6,067 nt of DNA from Candidatus Aminicenantota bacterium (GCA_030639705.1 DAOWKX010000220.1:1-6067), one strand, 5' to 3'; positions 1-6,067 are shown, counted from the stretch's first letter. Program-made: numbers and translations. Notes: generated by a model from the letters alone, not told the origin.

Positions 1-574
1 GATCCACCATGATATTGGCCGGTTTGATATCCCGATGAATAATTTCTTTTGAGTGGGCTTCGATCATGCCCTGGCATATTTGAATGCCAATATCAAGAAT
101 TTTATTGATACTGAGTTTTTTCAGTTTGATAATGTGGTCCAGAGTCACGCCATCCACATATTGCATCACGATATAGTTGTTCTTTTCTTCCTCATATATT
201 TCATATATGGTACAGATATTGGGATGTTCCAGCTGGGAGGCAGTCTGAGCTTCCCTCAGGAAACGGGCTTTTGACTGAAAATCCTCGAGGGTTTTTTCAG
301 AAATACACTTAATGGCCACTTCCCGCTTCAGTTTTACATCCCGGGCATGAAAAATGGTTCCCATTCCACCCTTTCCAAGCCTTTTGATGATCATGAATCT
401 CTTATTGATAATAAAATCGTCAAAGGTCAAATCATCCGAGTCTCCGTAAGACCGTTCTAATCCGCTGGAAATCTGCTCGGTTGCATCCTGGCCCGATAAT
501 TCCAGCCCGCAGGATTTGCATAACCGGGTATCATCCGGATTTTCACATCCACATTTCAGGCATTTCATTGCCAT
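1..574 (-). CDS. Zinc-ribbon Ser/Thr protein kinase (Hanks type), C-terminally truncated by window edge
   Basis: This gene encodes a cytoplasmic Ser/Thr kinase that phosphorylates proteins using ATP; its substrate is unknown. I translated the reverse strand from ATG at 574-572 and obtained 191 residues with no stop before the window edge. Residues 5-22 form a zinc ribbon with two CxxC pairs (C5/C8 and C19/C22). An acidic linker follows to about residue 50. The kinase domain then shows the Gly-rich loop GKGGMG (67-72), the ATP-binding lysine in VAIK (K89), a likely alpha-C glutamate (E108), HPNI (117-120) and the catalytic loop HRDIKPAN (180-187; D182, K184, N187). All visible catalytic residues are intact, so it should be active. 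The DFG motif, activation loop and any C-terminal sensor domain lie outside the window. A second ATG at codon 3 (568) is an alternative start; neither has a Shine-Dalgarno sequence. It diverges from the glycan genes, so a functional link is only a guess. The family call is near certain. Confidence 0.93.
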   Translation of the reverse strand, partial: MAMKCLKCGCENPDDTRLCKSCGLELSGQDATEQISSGLERSYGDSDDLTFDDFIINKRFMIIKRLGKGGMGTIFHARDVKLKREVAIKCISEKTLEDFQSKARFLREAQTASQLEHPNICTIYEIYEEEKNNYIVMQYVDGVTLDHIIKLKKLSINKILDIGIQICQGMIEAHSKEIIHRDIKPANIMVD

Positions 575-592
575 TATTTTATCAGAGGAGGT

Positions 593-600
593 CAAAATTA
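593..600 (-). promoter_or_regulatory. Possible Bacteroidota-type -7 element for the kinase gene
   Basis: Read on the minus strand, this is TAATTTTG, which fits the TAnnTTTG -7 consensus known from Bacteroidota. It would put a transcript start about 10-15 bases before the kinase ATG. I do not see the matching TTTG element at the expected distance upstream, and the consensus carries little information in AT-rich DNA. Treat this as a weak candidate that depends on the organism belonging to that group. Confidence 0.15.
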
Positions 601-639
601 TCAATCAAAATCAGTCGCCGATGAAAAATACAGCCGGCC

Positions 640-1833
640 ATGATGGGTCAGATCTTTGTCAACATTAGCCTGAATTGGTATAATGATTATATGCTATCAT
701 ATGCTAACTATTCCAGAAAAGCCCGAATTATCGCCTTCCTGCTGGACATAATTTCATTTCCGGCTTTTTTTTACCAAAGAAAACCTGAGCTAAAAAAAAT
801 TACCAAGATTCTGGCAATAAGACCTGATAATTTTGGCGATTTATTAATGAATGTAGATTCCCTATATACCCTTAAAAAAAAATTCCCTGAATCCCAACTT
901 CATTTAGTTACCCCTGATTGGAACAAAAATATCACTGCGAAACTTCCATTTATCGATAAGGCTTTTTTTGTAAACCTTAAATGGTATTGTTTCAATAAAG
1001 AGAAACACATATCTCTTTTTAAATTAATAAAAATTGTCAGATCACTAAGGAGAGAAAAATATGATTTATTTATCGACTTCAGAGGTGATTTTCGAATAGT
1101 TTTTTTATTCGGATTCTTAAGCAGAGCTAAGGTAAGAAGAGGTTTTAAAAATTTGGGTGGGAGATTTTTTTTAAATGATCAGCTTATTTTTAACCGAGAA
1201 ATTCATTTTTATGTACAAAATTTTAAATTAATAGAAAAATTTACTGTAGAAAGACATCATTTTCAACTTTCTTTAAACAAAAAGGAAAGAGACAAAGCTG
1301 AAGAGATCTGCGGAAATTTTGATTTAGAAACCAAAAAATTTGTTATCCTCCACCCCACCGTAGCACACTACTGGAAAGTAAAAAAATGGAAAGATAAGAA
1401 TTTTATGGAAATTGGCCGTCATATCATGTCCGAACACCATCTCAAAATAGTGATCTGCTCGGGTCCCCTGGAACAGGAAACCGGAAACCGGATCGCCCGA
1501 TCGCTTCCGGATGCCATCAACCTGTCCGGACAATTAAAACTGTTTGAATTTGCAGCTTTATTGACAAGATCATTATTGGTAATTTCAAACGACTCTGCCC
1601 CCATGCATTTAGCAGCAAATCTTGGAGTTCCTCTAATAGCTGTCTTTGGCCCCACTAATTTTAGAAGATCAGGACCATACCCTGTAGGTAAGCATCAAAT
1701 AGCTATTGAAGGTGACCCGGATTTAAACAGACCCCTTTTCGGTGCCAAGACTGTTGATGACAAATATTTTCCAGAAACAGATATGGTTATTAAAAAAATA
1801 GATAGATTAATAAAATCTTTAATTAAAAAATAG
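640..1833 (+). CDS. Glycosyltransferase family 9 (LPS heptosyltransferase-like)
   Basis: GT9 enzymes transfer a sugar, classically ADP-heptose, to the lipopolysaccharide core on the inner face of the cytoplasmic membrane. The N-terminal Rossmann half starts at ILAIRPDNFGDLLM (57-70); D67 of the GD pair matches the catalytic aspartate position of WaaC. The C-terminal half shows HPTVAHYWKVKKW (238-250), NLSGQLKLFEFAALL (294-308), NDSAPMHLAANLGVP (317-331) and FGPTNFRRSGPYP (336-348), the family's nucleotide-sugar binding signature, with alanine where glycine is usual. The acceptor and exact sugar cannot be told. An in-frame TGA at 622-624 limits the start to 640 (397 residues) or ATG 691 (codon 18, 380 residues). 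I favour 691 because codons 1-17 look nothing like the family, neither start has a Shine-Dalgarno sequence, and a promoter overlaps the 640 start region. The gene is mostly AT-rich but holds a short GC-rich patch at 1441-1530. It stands alone on the plus strand. Confidence 0.9.
   Translation: MMGQIFVNISLNWYNDYMLSYANYSRKARIIAFLLDIISFPAFFYQRKPELKKITKILAIRPDNFGDLLMNVDSLYTLKKKFPESQLHLVTPDWNKNITAKLPFIDKAFFVNLKWYCFNKEKHISLFKLIKIVRSLRREKYDLFIDFRGDFRIVFLFGFLSRAKVRRGFKNLGGRFFLNDQLIFNREIHFYVQNFKLIEKFTVERHHFQLSLNKKERDKAEEICGNFDLETKKFVILHPTVAHYWKVKKWKDKNFMEIGRHIMSEHHLKIVICSGPLEQETGNRIARSLPDAINLSGQLKLFEFAALLTRSLLVISNDSAPMHLAANLGVPLIAVFGPTNFRRSGPYPVGKHQIAIEGDPDLNRPLFGAKTVDDKYFPETDMVIKKIDRLIKSLIKK
656..684 (+). 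promoter_or_regulatory. Candidate sigma-70-type promoter for the GT9 gene
   Basis: TTGTCA at 656-661 (5 of 6 matches to the -35 consensus) is followed after exactly 17 bases by a perfect TATAAT at 679-684. Transcription would begin near 691, on or beside the ATG that I favour as the GT9 start, giving a nearly leaderless message. The element lies inside the longer version of the ORF (from 640). Chance matches occur in AT-rich DNA, but spacing and both hexamers together are good. If the organism uses a Bacteroidota-type primary sigma factor, this reading would not hold. Confidence 0.4.
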
Positions 1834-1908
1834 CTCCGCTTAATTGTTGGGCCAGGGGAATATTGGAATGATGGGAATAAAAAAATTAATCCCGCATTTT
1901 ATATTTAA

Positions 1909-1922
1909 TATTTTGTAAAATA
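1909..1922. other. AT-only inverted repeat between convergent genes; no clear terminator
   Basis: The 92-bp gap between the convergent stop codons (1834-1925) holds TATTTTGTAAAATA, a 6-bp perfect inverted repeat around two central bases. Close by, GGGA at 1873-1876 can pair with TCCC at 1890-1893 across an A/T-rich loop, a stem of only 4 bp. Either could mark transcript ends for both strands, but neither is the GC-rich stem plus T-tract of a standard intrinsic terminator. I see no other feature in the gap. Confidence 0.15.
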
Positions 1923-1925
1923 AGA

Positions 1926-3491
1926 TTAGTCTTGGACTTTATTTTTAAGAGGTTTTATGTTTAAGCCATTGATGTTGATGGAATCATCGACAAGTTTATA
2001 TATGGTATTTTTTATTTCAACCATATTCTCCTGAAAGGCAGAAGGTGTTGAGGTAATCAGATAAATATTGTCATACCCTTCCAGGACAAACTCAGGCTGA
2101 GTTCTTTTTATGAGCTTGACACTAAGTATATCATTCTTAAAAGATGAGACAATAAAATTGTTTTTTTCTTTCTGCACAATTAAGAACTCAAAATCTTTCA
2201 AATAATATGGAATAACCCGATAATCCGCAACAATGTTATTTAAGATAAATAGATTATTGCCTTCTTTTCCTATCTTTTTTATCTCTGAAAAATAGTATTC
2301 ATAAACTTTTTTTACAGATCTGATATGAGAATGGGTGGTCTCAAATATTCGGACCGCCTGGGTAACGGCATATTCCCGGAAAGTCTTGTCTGCACCGGAT
2401 ACTCTTACTTTAGCATCGAAGTAATCAATGTTCAGGGGAATAAAGAAAATGAGCAGGTTAACCACCCAAATCCATTTTACCCTTTTCTCGATCTTCTCCC
2501 AGTTGAAACAGGCAATCACCAGAATAGATATGCCTGCGATAATCTCCAGTAAATATCCGTTCTTGGGGAAATATAAAAAAGTAACAAATAATAGCTGGGG
2601 CATAATCCATAAAAAAATAAAGAGCCGGTTTTGCCGGTCCATAAATTTGAAAACCGTGATCTTCCCGGACCTTACGGCCAGAATAATGGCCAGGGGAATA
2701 ATCTGAATGGCCAGGGCTAATAAAACATTTTTTATATTTTTAACCAGGGTGACAGCAATGTTCCCCAATCCCTGCATATAGGCACTGAATATGTTATCTT
2801 TGATGATGTAGTCTGATATCAGTGCATCCAGGTGATCGGGAGCTTTTGAATAGTAAAAAACAATTTTATTTAAGCCAAAATACCAAAACAGGTTCAGTAT
2901 GATAAAAGCGGTGATAATGACCCGGCGTAGCCATTTTTTCTCAATTCGCACAAACAACACATAAACCGCCAGGGGTAATAATATGACGGGAATATTGGTT
3001 TTAATCAACCCCCCGATCAAGAGCAACAATACGAATGCTGGATGCCATTTTTTTTGAAATATTTTCAACAGCACAAACACCAGGCAAACCACGGTGGCTC
3101 CCTCGGTAAGGTAAATGGTGGTTACCAGTGAATGACAAAGTACCATGGGAACGGATAGAAAAAATAAATACACCCAGGTATTAAAGCAAATGCGGGTCAA
3201 CTCTTTTAAGAGAAGGGTTGAAACCAGGGCAAATACAATATAAGAAAAGAGCACAAGCACGACAAATCCTGATAAAGGGCTGTTGAACAGGGAAATAAAC
3301 AGTTTCAGCACTAAAACAAAGCCCAGGTAACCGGGTGGATGGGGTTGGTTTAAAAACAGGTTAAACTCCCCGGTTGCCTTGACATAATTAACCGAATCCC
3401 ATTCATATAAATAGGGAAACTTTAAATAAAAAGAAAGGAATAAAAAAATGACAGTAATTAAAAATAATATAAAATATTTTAATTTTCCCAT
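1926..3491 (-). CDS. GT-C membrane glycosyltransferase (GT39/PMT-like) with soluble C-terminal tail
   Basis: This is a 521-residue inner-membrane protein with about 11 hydrophobic segments between residues 6 and 354, followed by a soluble tail of about 165 residues. After the first segment the loop reads YEWDSVNY (29-36), then QPHPPGY (49-55). An aspartate in the first periplasmic loop plus an HPP motif is typical of GT-C enzymes of the protein mannosyltransferase/ArnT type, which take sugar from a polyprenyl-phosphate carrier in the periplasm. D32 is the likely catalytic residue. Donor and acceptor are unknown, and I recognise no domain in the tail. The start is well fixed: an in-frame TAG lies four codons upstream and ATG 3491-3489 is the first start after it. 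No Shine-Dalgarno sequence is present. It is probably co-transcribed with the two upstream glycosyltransferase genes, though a 121-bp gap leaves room for its own promoter. DNA for the tail (below about 2320) is clearly more AT-rich than that for the membrane core. Confidence 0.8.
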   Translation of the reverse strand: MGKLKYFILFLITVIFLFLSFYLKFPYLYEWDSVNYVKATGEFNLFLNQPHPPGYLGFVLVLKLFISLFNSPLSGFVVLVLFSYIVFALVSTLLLKELTRICFNTWVYLFFLSVPMVLCHSLVTTIYLTEGATVVCLVFVLLKIFQKKWHPAFVLLLLIGGLIKTNIPVILLPLAVYVLFVRIEKKWLRRVIITAFIILNLFWYFGLNKIVFYYSKAPDHLDALISDYIIKDNIFSAYMQGLGNIAVTLVKNIKNVLLALAIQIIPLAIILAVRSGKITVFKFMDRQNRLFIFLWIMPQLLFVTFLYFPKNGYLLEIIAGISILVIACFNWEKIEKRVKWIWVVNLLIFFIPLNIDYFDAKVRVSGADKTFREYAVTQAVRIFETTHSHIRSVKKVYEYYFSEIKKIGKEGNNLFILNNIVADYRVIPYYLKDFEFLIVQKEKNNFIVSSFKNDILSVKLIKRTQPEFVLEGYDNIYLITSTPSAFQENMVEIKNTIYKLVDDSININGLNIKPLKNKVQD

Positions 3492-3540
3492 TTTATAATA
3501 CTAATATAATGAGAGAAGATAAATTCCGAAGTTGATTTTC

Positions 3541-3605
3541 TTGATAAACTTTATTGAAAAATCTTATTGATAAAATATGATAAAAGAAAAAATTGATATT
3601 AAACA
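3541..3605. repeat. Degenerate 13-bp repeat series (TTGA-headed) in the AT-rich intergenic gap
   Basis: The 121-bp gap (3492-3612) between the GT4 stop and the next start is very AT-rich. Within it, TTGA recurs at 3541, 3554, 3567 and 3593, that is at 13, 13 and 26 bp. The first three units are TTGATAAACTTTA, TTGAAAAATCTTA and TTGATAAAATATG; units 1/2 and 1/3 agree at 10 of 13 positions and units 2/3 at 8. The slot starting at 3580 is degraded. This could be a set of regulator sites ahead of the downstream glycosyltransferase gene, a decayed tandem repeat, or chance in low-complexity DNA. Confidence 0.3.
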
Positions 3606-3612
3606 TGATTGA

Positions 3613-4686
3613 CTAATTATTCATTAATTCTAAATAAACAGCATATATCTTTTTTTTGAAATTTTCAATCGAATATTTTTTTAGAATTATTCTACCCTCC
3701 TTCAACAGATTCTTCTTCATTTCACTATTTTCAAGCAATTGCCGGATTTTTTCAGAGAATTCTTCGGAATCAAGGGGATTGTCCACATAAACAGCTGCGT
3801 TGCCCAGTACTTCCGGAAGAGAACTTCTTCGGGAAACAACCGACAGCGTCCCGCATCGTAACGCTTCCAGAGGTGGATATCCAAATCCTTCGTATAAGCT
3901 GGGAAACACAAAAACAGATGCCTGCTGATAAAGGTAACTGAGTTCTTCATCCGAAACATAGCCGGCAAAAAGGAGGAGTTTTTGATACTGAGCGGACAGG
4001 TAAGCCCTTAATTTCCTGATACCGGCCGCATCAATCATTCCGGCAATCACCAGGGGGATTTTCAGGACAGGAAGCGTCTGAATAATGGTCTTGATATTCT
4101 TGATGGGGTCATCCCCGCCCGTATAAAACATATATTGAGCCGGCAAAGGCATCTTGGGTTTGATTGACCGGGCCGGATCTATTCTGGCATCCAGGGGATT
4201 ATGTATGACCCGCACCCGGTCCTCGGGTAAAGGCGTCAGGTTGAGTAAATCATAGGCTGTATTCTGTGAAACCGCAATCACCCGGTCGGCTCTCCGAACA
4301 CTGTCAATCACTTTCTTAAATATGAACCGGTGTCGAAATCCGGAATTTTCCGGGAATAGCAGAGGTGTGAGATCGTGAATGGTGATAACATATTTTGTTT
4401 TCCGGGACTTTACGGGAAGGGCATAGGCTGTTGAATGATACAACTCTATTTCAGTTTTTAGTAACAGGTTTTTCAACCACAGGTGGTCGGTAAAGGTAAT
4501 CAACCGACGGGGGGAGCGTATAAATACTTTTCTTTTTAATTCCGGCCAATACCCCTTTTCAGAAAAAAACAAAAAGTAGGCCCATTCATCTTCATTAAAA
4601 CCATGGATTAACTGTCTGGCGTACCGTCCGATACCCCTGAAGGCTGAATAGGTCTGCAGGGGACGGCAATCGATTAAGGTTTTCAT
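3613..4686 (-). CDS. Glycosyltransferase family 4 (GT-B fold), nucleotide-sugar dependent
   Basis: This 357-residue soluble or membrane-peripheral enzyme should transfer a sugar from a nucleotide donor with retention of configuration, probably while a lipid-linked glycan is built in the cytoplasm. The N-terminal acceptor half shows the glycine-rich FRGIGRYARQL (16-26), ITIHDLTPLLFPE (101-113) and ADRVIAVS (133-140). The C-terminal donor half shows YTGGDDPIKN (188-197), FAGYVSDEELSYLY (240-253) and FPSLYEGFGYPPLEAL (261-276), containing the E-x7-E signature (E266 and E274). Length is normal and nothing is missing. It resembles mannosyl- and rhamnosyl-transferases of O-antigen clusters, but the sugar cannot be inferred safely. 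The ATG at 4686-4684 lies 12 bp after the stop of the preceding gene, in the same frame, so the two are almost certainly one transcript. No Shine-Dalgarno sequence precedes it, so translation may be coupled. The last 40 or so codons are much more AT-rich than the rest. Confidence 0.93.
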   Translation of the reverse strand: MKTLIDCRPLQTYSAFRGIGRYARQLIHGFNEDEWAYFLFFSEKGYWPELKRKVFIRSPRRLITFTDHLWLKNLLLKTEIELYHSTAYALPVKSRKTKYVITIHDLTPLLFPENSGFRHRFIFKKVIDSVRRADRVIAVSQNTAYDLLNLTPLPEDRVRVIHNPLDARIDPARSIKPKMPLPAQYMFYTGGDDPIKNIKTIIQTLPVLKIPLVIAGMIDAAGIRKLRAYLSAQYQKLLLFAGYVSDEELSYLYQQASVFVFPSLYEGFGYPPLEALRCGTLSVVSRRSSLPEVLGNAAVYVDNPLDSEEFSEKIRQLLENSEMKKNLLKEGRIILKKYSIENFKKKIYAVYLELMNN

Positions 4687-4698
4687 GGTATTCAGAGA

Positions 4699-6067
4699 TC
4701 AGGTTAGCTTCAGTGCCTCCCTGAGTTTTTCCAGGGTTTCCCAATCGGCCCGGTAGGTCAAATTTTTAATGGAAATAAACTCCTTCTGCTCAATCAGGGT
4801 AAAATATTCAGATACTATCTGTTTAAACCGGATGTCTTTGATCTTCTGCTCGTCCCAGTCCAGGATAATCAGTAACATCGACTGTTCAGAACAATTTCTG
4901 AGTGAGTTCTTCAGATTTAAAAAACCGGGCTTCTTCACCTCTATATTGCTCTTGAGCAGGGAAAAATAACAGCCTGAATAGCGAATCTCATCCGACATGA
5001 CCACCGTTTTTATGTTCTTTTCCTTTGATTCCACTGAGCGGATAATATCACTGACCGCTTCCCGCCATTGCTGTTTGGTTTTTTTATGATAGTAATCATG
5101 GTGATAAAAAATACTGGTCAGGGACAGGATGAGTATAGAGGCTATTATGAGCCATTTAAAAGTGGCAGGACGGATTCTTTCTAGTGCCATGGCAATCAGG
5201 ATGATAACCGCAGCCAGGACACATATCGCATGTTTAAACGAAAACATCGGAACTGACATGATTGATCTGAAATAGGGAATAAACAATGAAAAAAATATCC
5301 AGGCAAACAAAACAGGAACAGAGAACAATAAGCTGTCAGGTTTGGAGTCAGTGATTGGACTACCGCGTTGAGCTTTCACACAGGTAAATAATAAAATGAT
5401 CAGAAGCGCTGCGAATAAGGCAACTAAAACCGTTTCGTGGCCAAAAAATCCGGCAAATATACCCGGGAAGATAGCGGATCCCGGAGCACTCTTGATCCAG
5501 TGTTCCTTTTTTTCTATCATTTTTAAAACAAAATAAATCATGGGACTATAGAGTAAAACCATAAAAAAACCGGATAACAGATAGTCTTTTATTATTGGTA
5601 ACCGGGATATTTTTCGTTGAAAAATCAGGTGTAATCCCAGATAGATCAGCTGGGAAATGAGAACAAACAATCCAAAATAATGAGTATACAACAATAAAAC
5701 AGTAGACAGCACATAAAACACCCGGTCCGATTTCCTGATCCTTTTCAGATTTCTGATAAAAAACAGATAGGAAAGCGTGCTGAACAAAAAAAGCAGCATA
5801 TAGGGCCTGACTTCCTGGGAATAATAGAGGTGATAATAATTCACAGACAATAAAAATCCGGCAATGATACCTGTATTTTTATTGATCAGTTCTTTCCCTA
5901 AAAAATATACCGGAAAAACACTGATGATTCCGGTCAAAGCAATAAAAAACCGGGGGCTGAATTCATTGAATCCGAAGATTTTCATCCAGAAATGCAGGAC
6001 CACCAGGAAAAGAGGCGGGTGCGGGTCCCACCGGGAAACCCCTAAAATTCTAAAAAGTGAAAAATCC
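4699..6067 (-). CDS. GT39/PMT_2-type membrane glycosyltransferase, 5' end beyond window
   Basis: This is an inner-membrane GT-C enzyme expected to transfer a sugar from a polyprenyl-phosphate donor on the periplasmic side. The frame is open from the TGA at 4701-4699 to the window edge, giving 455 residues. A GTG at 6003 could be taken as a start, but the 21 codons upstream of it are plainly part of the protein: they include WDPHPPLF (13-20, counting from the first complete codon), the conserved HPP loop. The family usually has a first membrane helix and catalytic acidic residue before this, so perhaps 50-70 residues are missing. Further hallmarks are LLSVNYYHLYYSQEVRPYML (72-91; SQEARMYAL-like in relatives) and about 9-10 hydrophobic segments. 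KQQWREAVSDI, near 330-340, opens a soluble tail of about 120 residues. It is the first of three co-directional glycosyltransferase genes in view. Donor and acceptor are unknown. Confidence 0.88.
   Translation of the reverse strand, partial: DFSLFRILGVSRWDPHPPLFLVVLHFWMKIFGFNEFSPRFFIALTGIISVFPVYFLGKELINKNTGIIAGFLLSVNYYHLYYSQEVRPYMLLFLFSTLSYLFFIRNLKRIRKSDRVFYVLSTVLLLYTHYFGLFVLISQLIYLGLHLIFQRKISRLPIIKDYLLSGFFMVLLYSPMIYFVLKMIEKKEHWIKSAPGSAIFPGIFAGFFGHETVLVALFAALLIILLFTCVKAQRGSPITDSKPDSLLFSVPVLFAWIFFSLFIPYFRSIMSVPMFSFKHAICVLAAVIILIAMALERIRPATFKWLIIASILILSLTSIFYHHDYYHKKTKQQWREAVSDIIRSVESKEKNIKTVVMSDEIRYSGCYFSLLKSNIEVKKPGFLNLKNSLRNCSEQSMLLIILDWDEQKIKDIRFKQIVSEYFTLIEQKEFISIKNLTYRADWETLEKLREALKLT

Noticed and set aside
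53..274. Plus-strand ORF of 73 codons opposite the kinase gene.
   Set aside because: It lies wholly antisense to well-conserved kinase motifs and has no recognisable protein features. Similar shadows at 1324-1655, 2325-2706, 3717-3968 and 4769-4969 were dropped for the same reason.
586..592. AGGAGGT on the plus strand, a perfect Shine-Dalgarno match.
   Set aside because: No ATG, GTG or TTG of a real gene lies at suitable distance. The next ATG (621) is 28 bases away and gives only 15 codons, and the GT9 frame has a stop at 622-624.
656..662. Perfect TTGACA on the minus strand (662-657), a possible kinase promoter.
   Set aside because: No -10-like hexamer occurs 16-18 bases downstream on that strand; the nearest AT-rich hexamer is about 26 bases away.
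621..668. Short ORF of 15 codons overlapping the GT9 start, a possible leader peptide.
   Set aside because: No ribosome binding site at proper spacing, no run of regulatory codons, and no attenuator-like hairpin. It also lies upstream of the likely transcript start.
1850..2700. Exact 13-bp repeat GGCCAGGGGAATA at 1850-1862 and 2688-2700, and frequent CAGGGG on the plus strand elsewhere.
   Set aside because: Most copies simply encode Pro-Leu (CCC CTG) on the minus strand. One intergenic copy is not enough to claim a repeat family or recombination motif.
4687..4701. Possible readthrough fusion of the PMT_2 and GT4 proteins, which share a frame across one TGA.
   Set aside because: The GT4 begins exactly like its family at MKTLIDCRP, and the preceding protein ends at a normal place. 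Same-frame spacing of four codons is unremarkable in operons.
1..6067. Searched by eye for tRNA, rRNA, CRISPR repeats, insertion-sequence ends, riboswitch-like leaders and origin boxes.
   Set aside because: Nothing convincing seen; all gaps are short (at most 121 bp) and mostly low-complexity A/T sequence.

Overview
The window holds four protein-coding genes of a surface-glycan assembly locus and, at its left edge, the start of a divergent signalling kinase. It looks like chromosomal DNA of a Gram-negative bacterium of moderate-to-low GC. The GT9 (LPS heptosyltransferase family) enzyme and two polyprenyl-phosphate-type GT-C membrane enzymes suggest LPS, O-antigen or another lipid-linked glycan. 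None of the four visible start codons has a convincing Shine-Dalgarno sequence, as is often seen in Bacteroidota and related lineages. The kinase combines an N-terminal zinc ribbon with a Hanks-type domain, an architecture known from several poorly cultured phyla. I cannot name the taxon from sequence alone.

Layout: positions 1-574 (minus) carry the N-terminal 191 codons of a zinc-ribbon Ser/Thr protein kinase, cut by the window edge before its DFG motif. After a short divergent spacer, 640-1833 (plus) encodes a GT9 glycosyltransferase whose true start may be 691. It converges, across a 92-bp AT-rich gap, on a minus-strand run of three genes. In transcription order these are a GT39/PMT_2-type membrane glycosyltransferase (4699 to beyond 6067, 5' end missing), a cytoplasmic GT4 glycosyltransferase (3613-4686, 12 bp downstream), and a second GT-C membrane glycosyltransferase with a soluble tail (1926-3491, after a 121-bp AT-rich gap).

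How they may work together (inference): the GT4 and GT9 enzymes would transfer nucleotide-activated sugars on the cytoplasmic face. The two GT-C enzymes would use lipid-phosphate-linked sugars on the periplasmic face to extend or decorate the same glycan or a protein. No flippase, polymerase, ligase or nucleotide-sugar gene is in view, so the product cannot be named.

I see no RNA gene, CRISPR array, transposon or attachment site, and no gene-free stretch exceeds 300 bases. No plainly new system is visible. The points most worth a second look are the conflict between a good promoter and the long start of the GT9 gene, sharp base-composition steps inside three genes, a 13-bp-spaced repeat series in the 121-bp gap, and the consistent lack of Shine-Dalgarno sequences.
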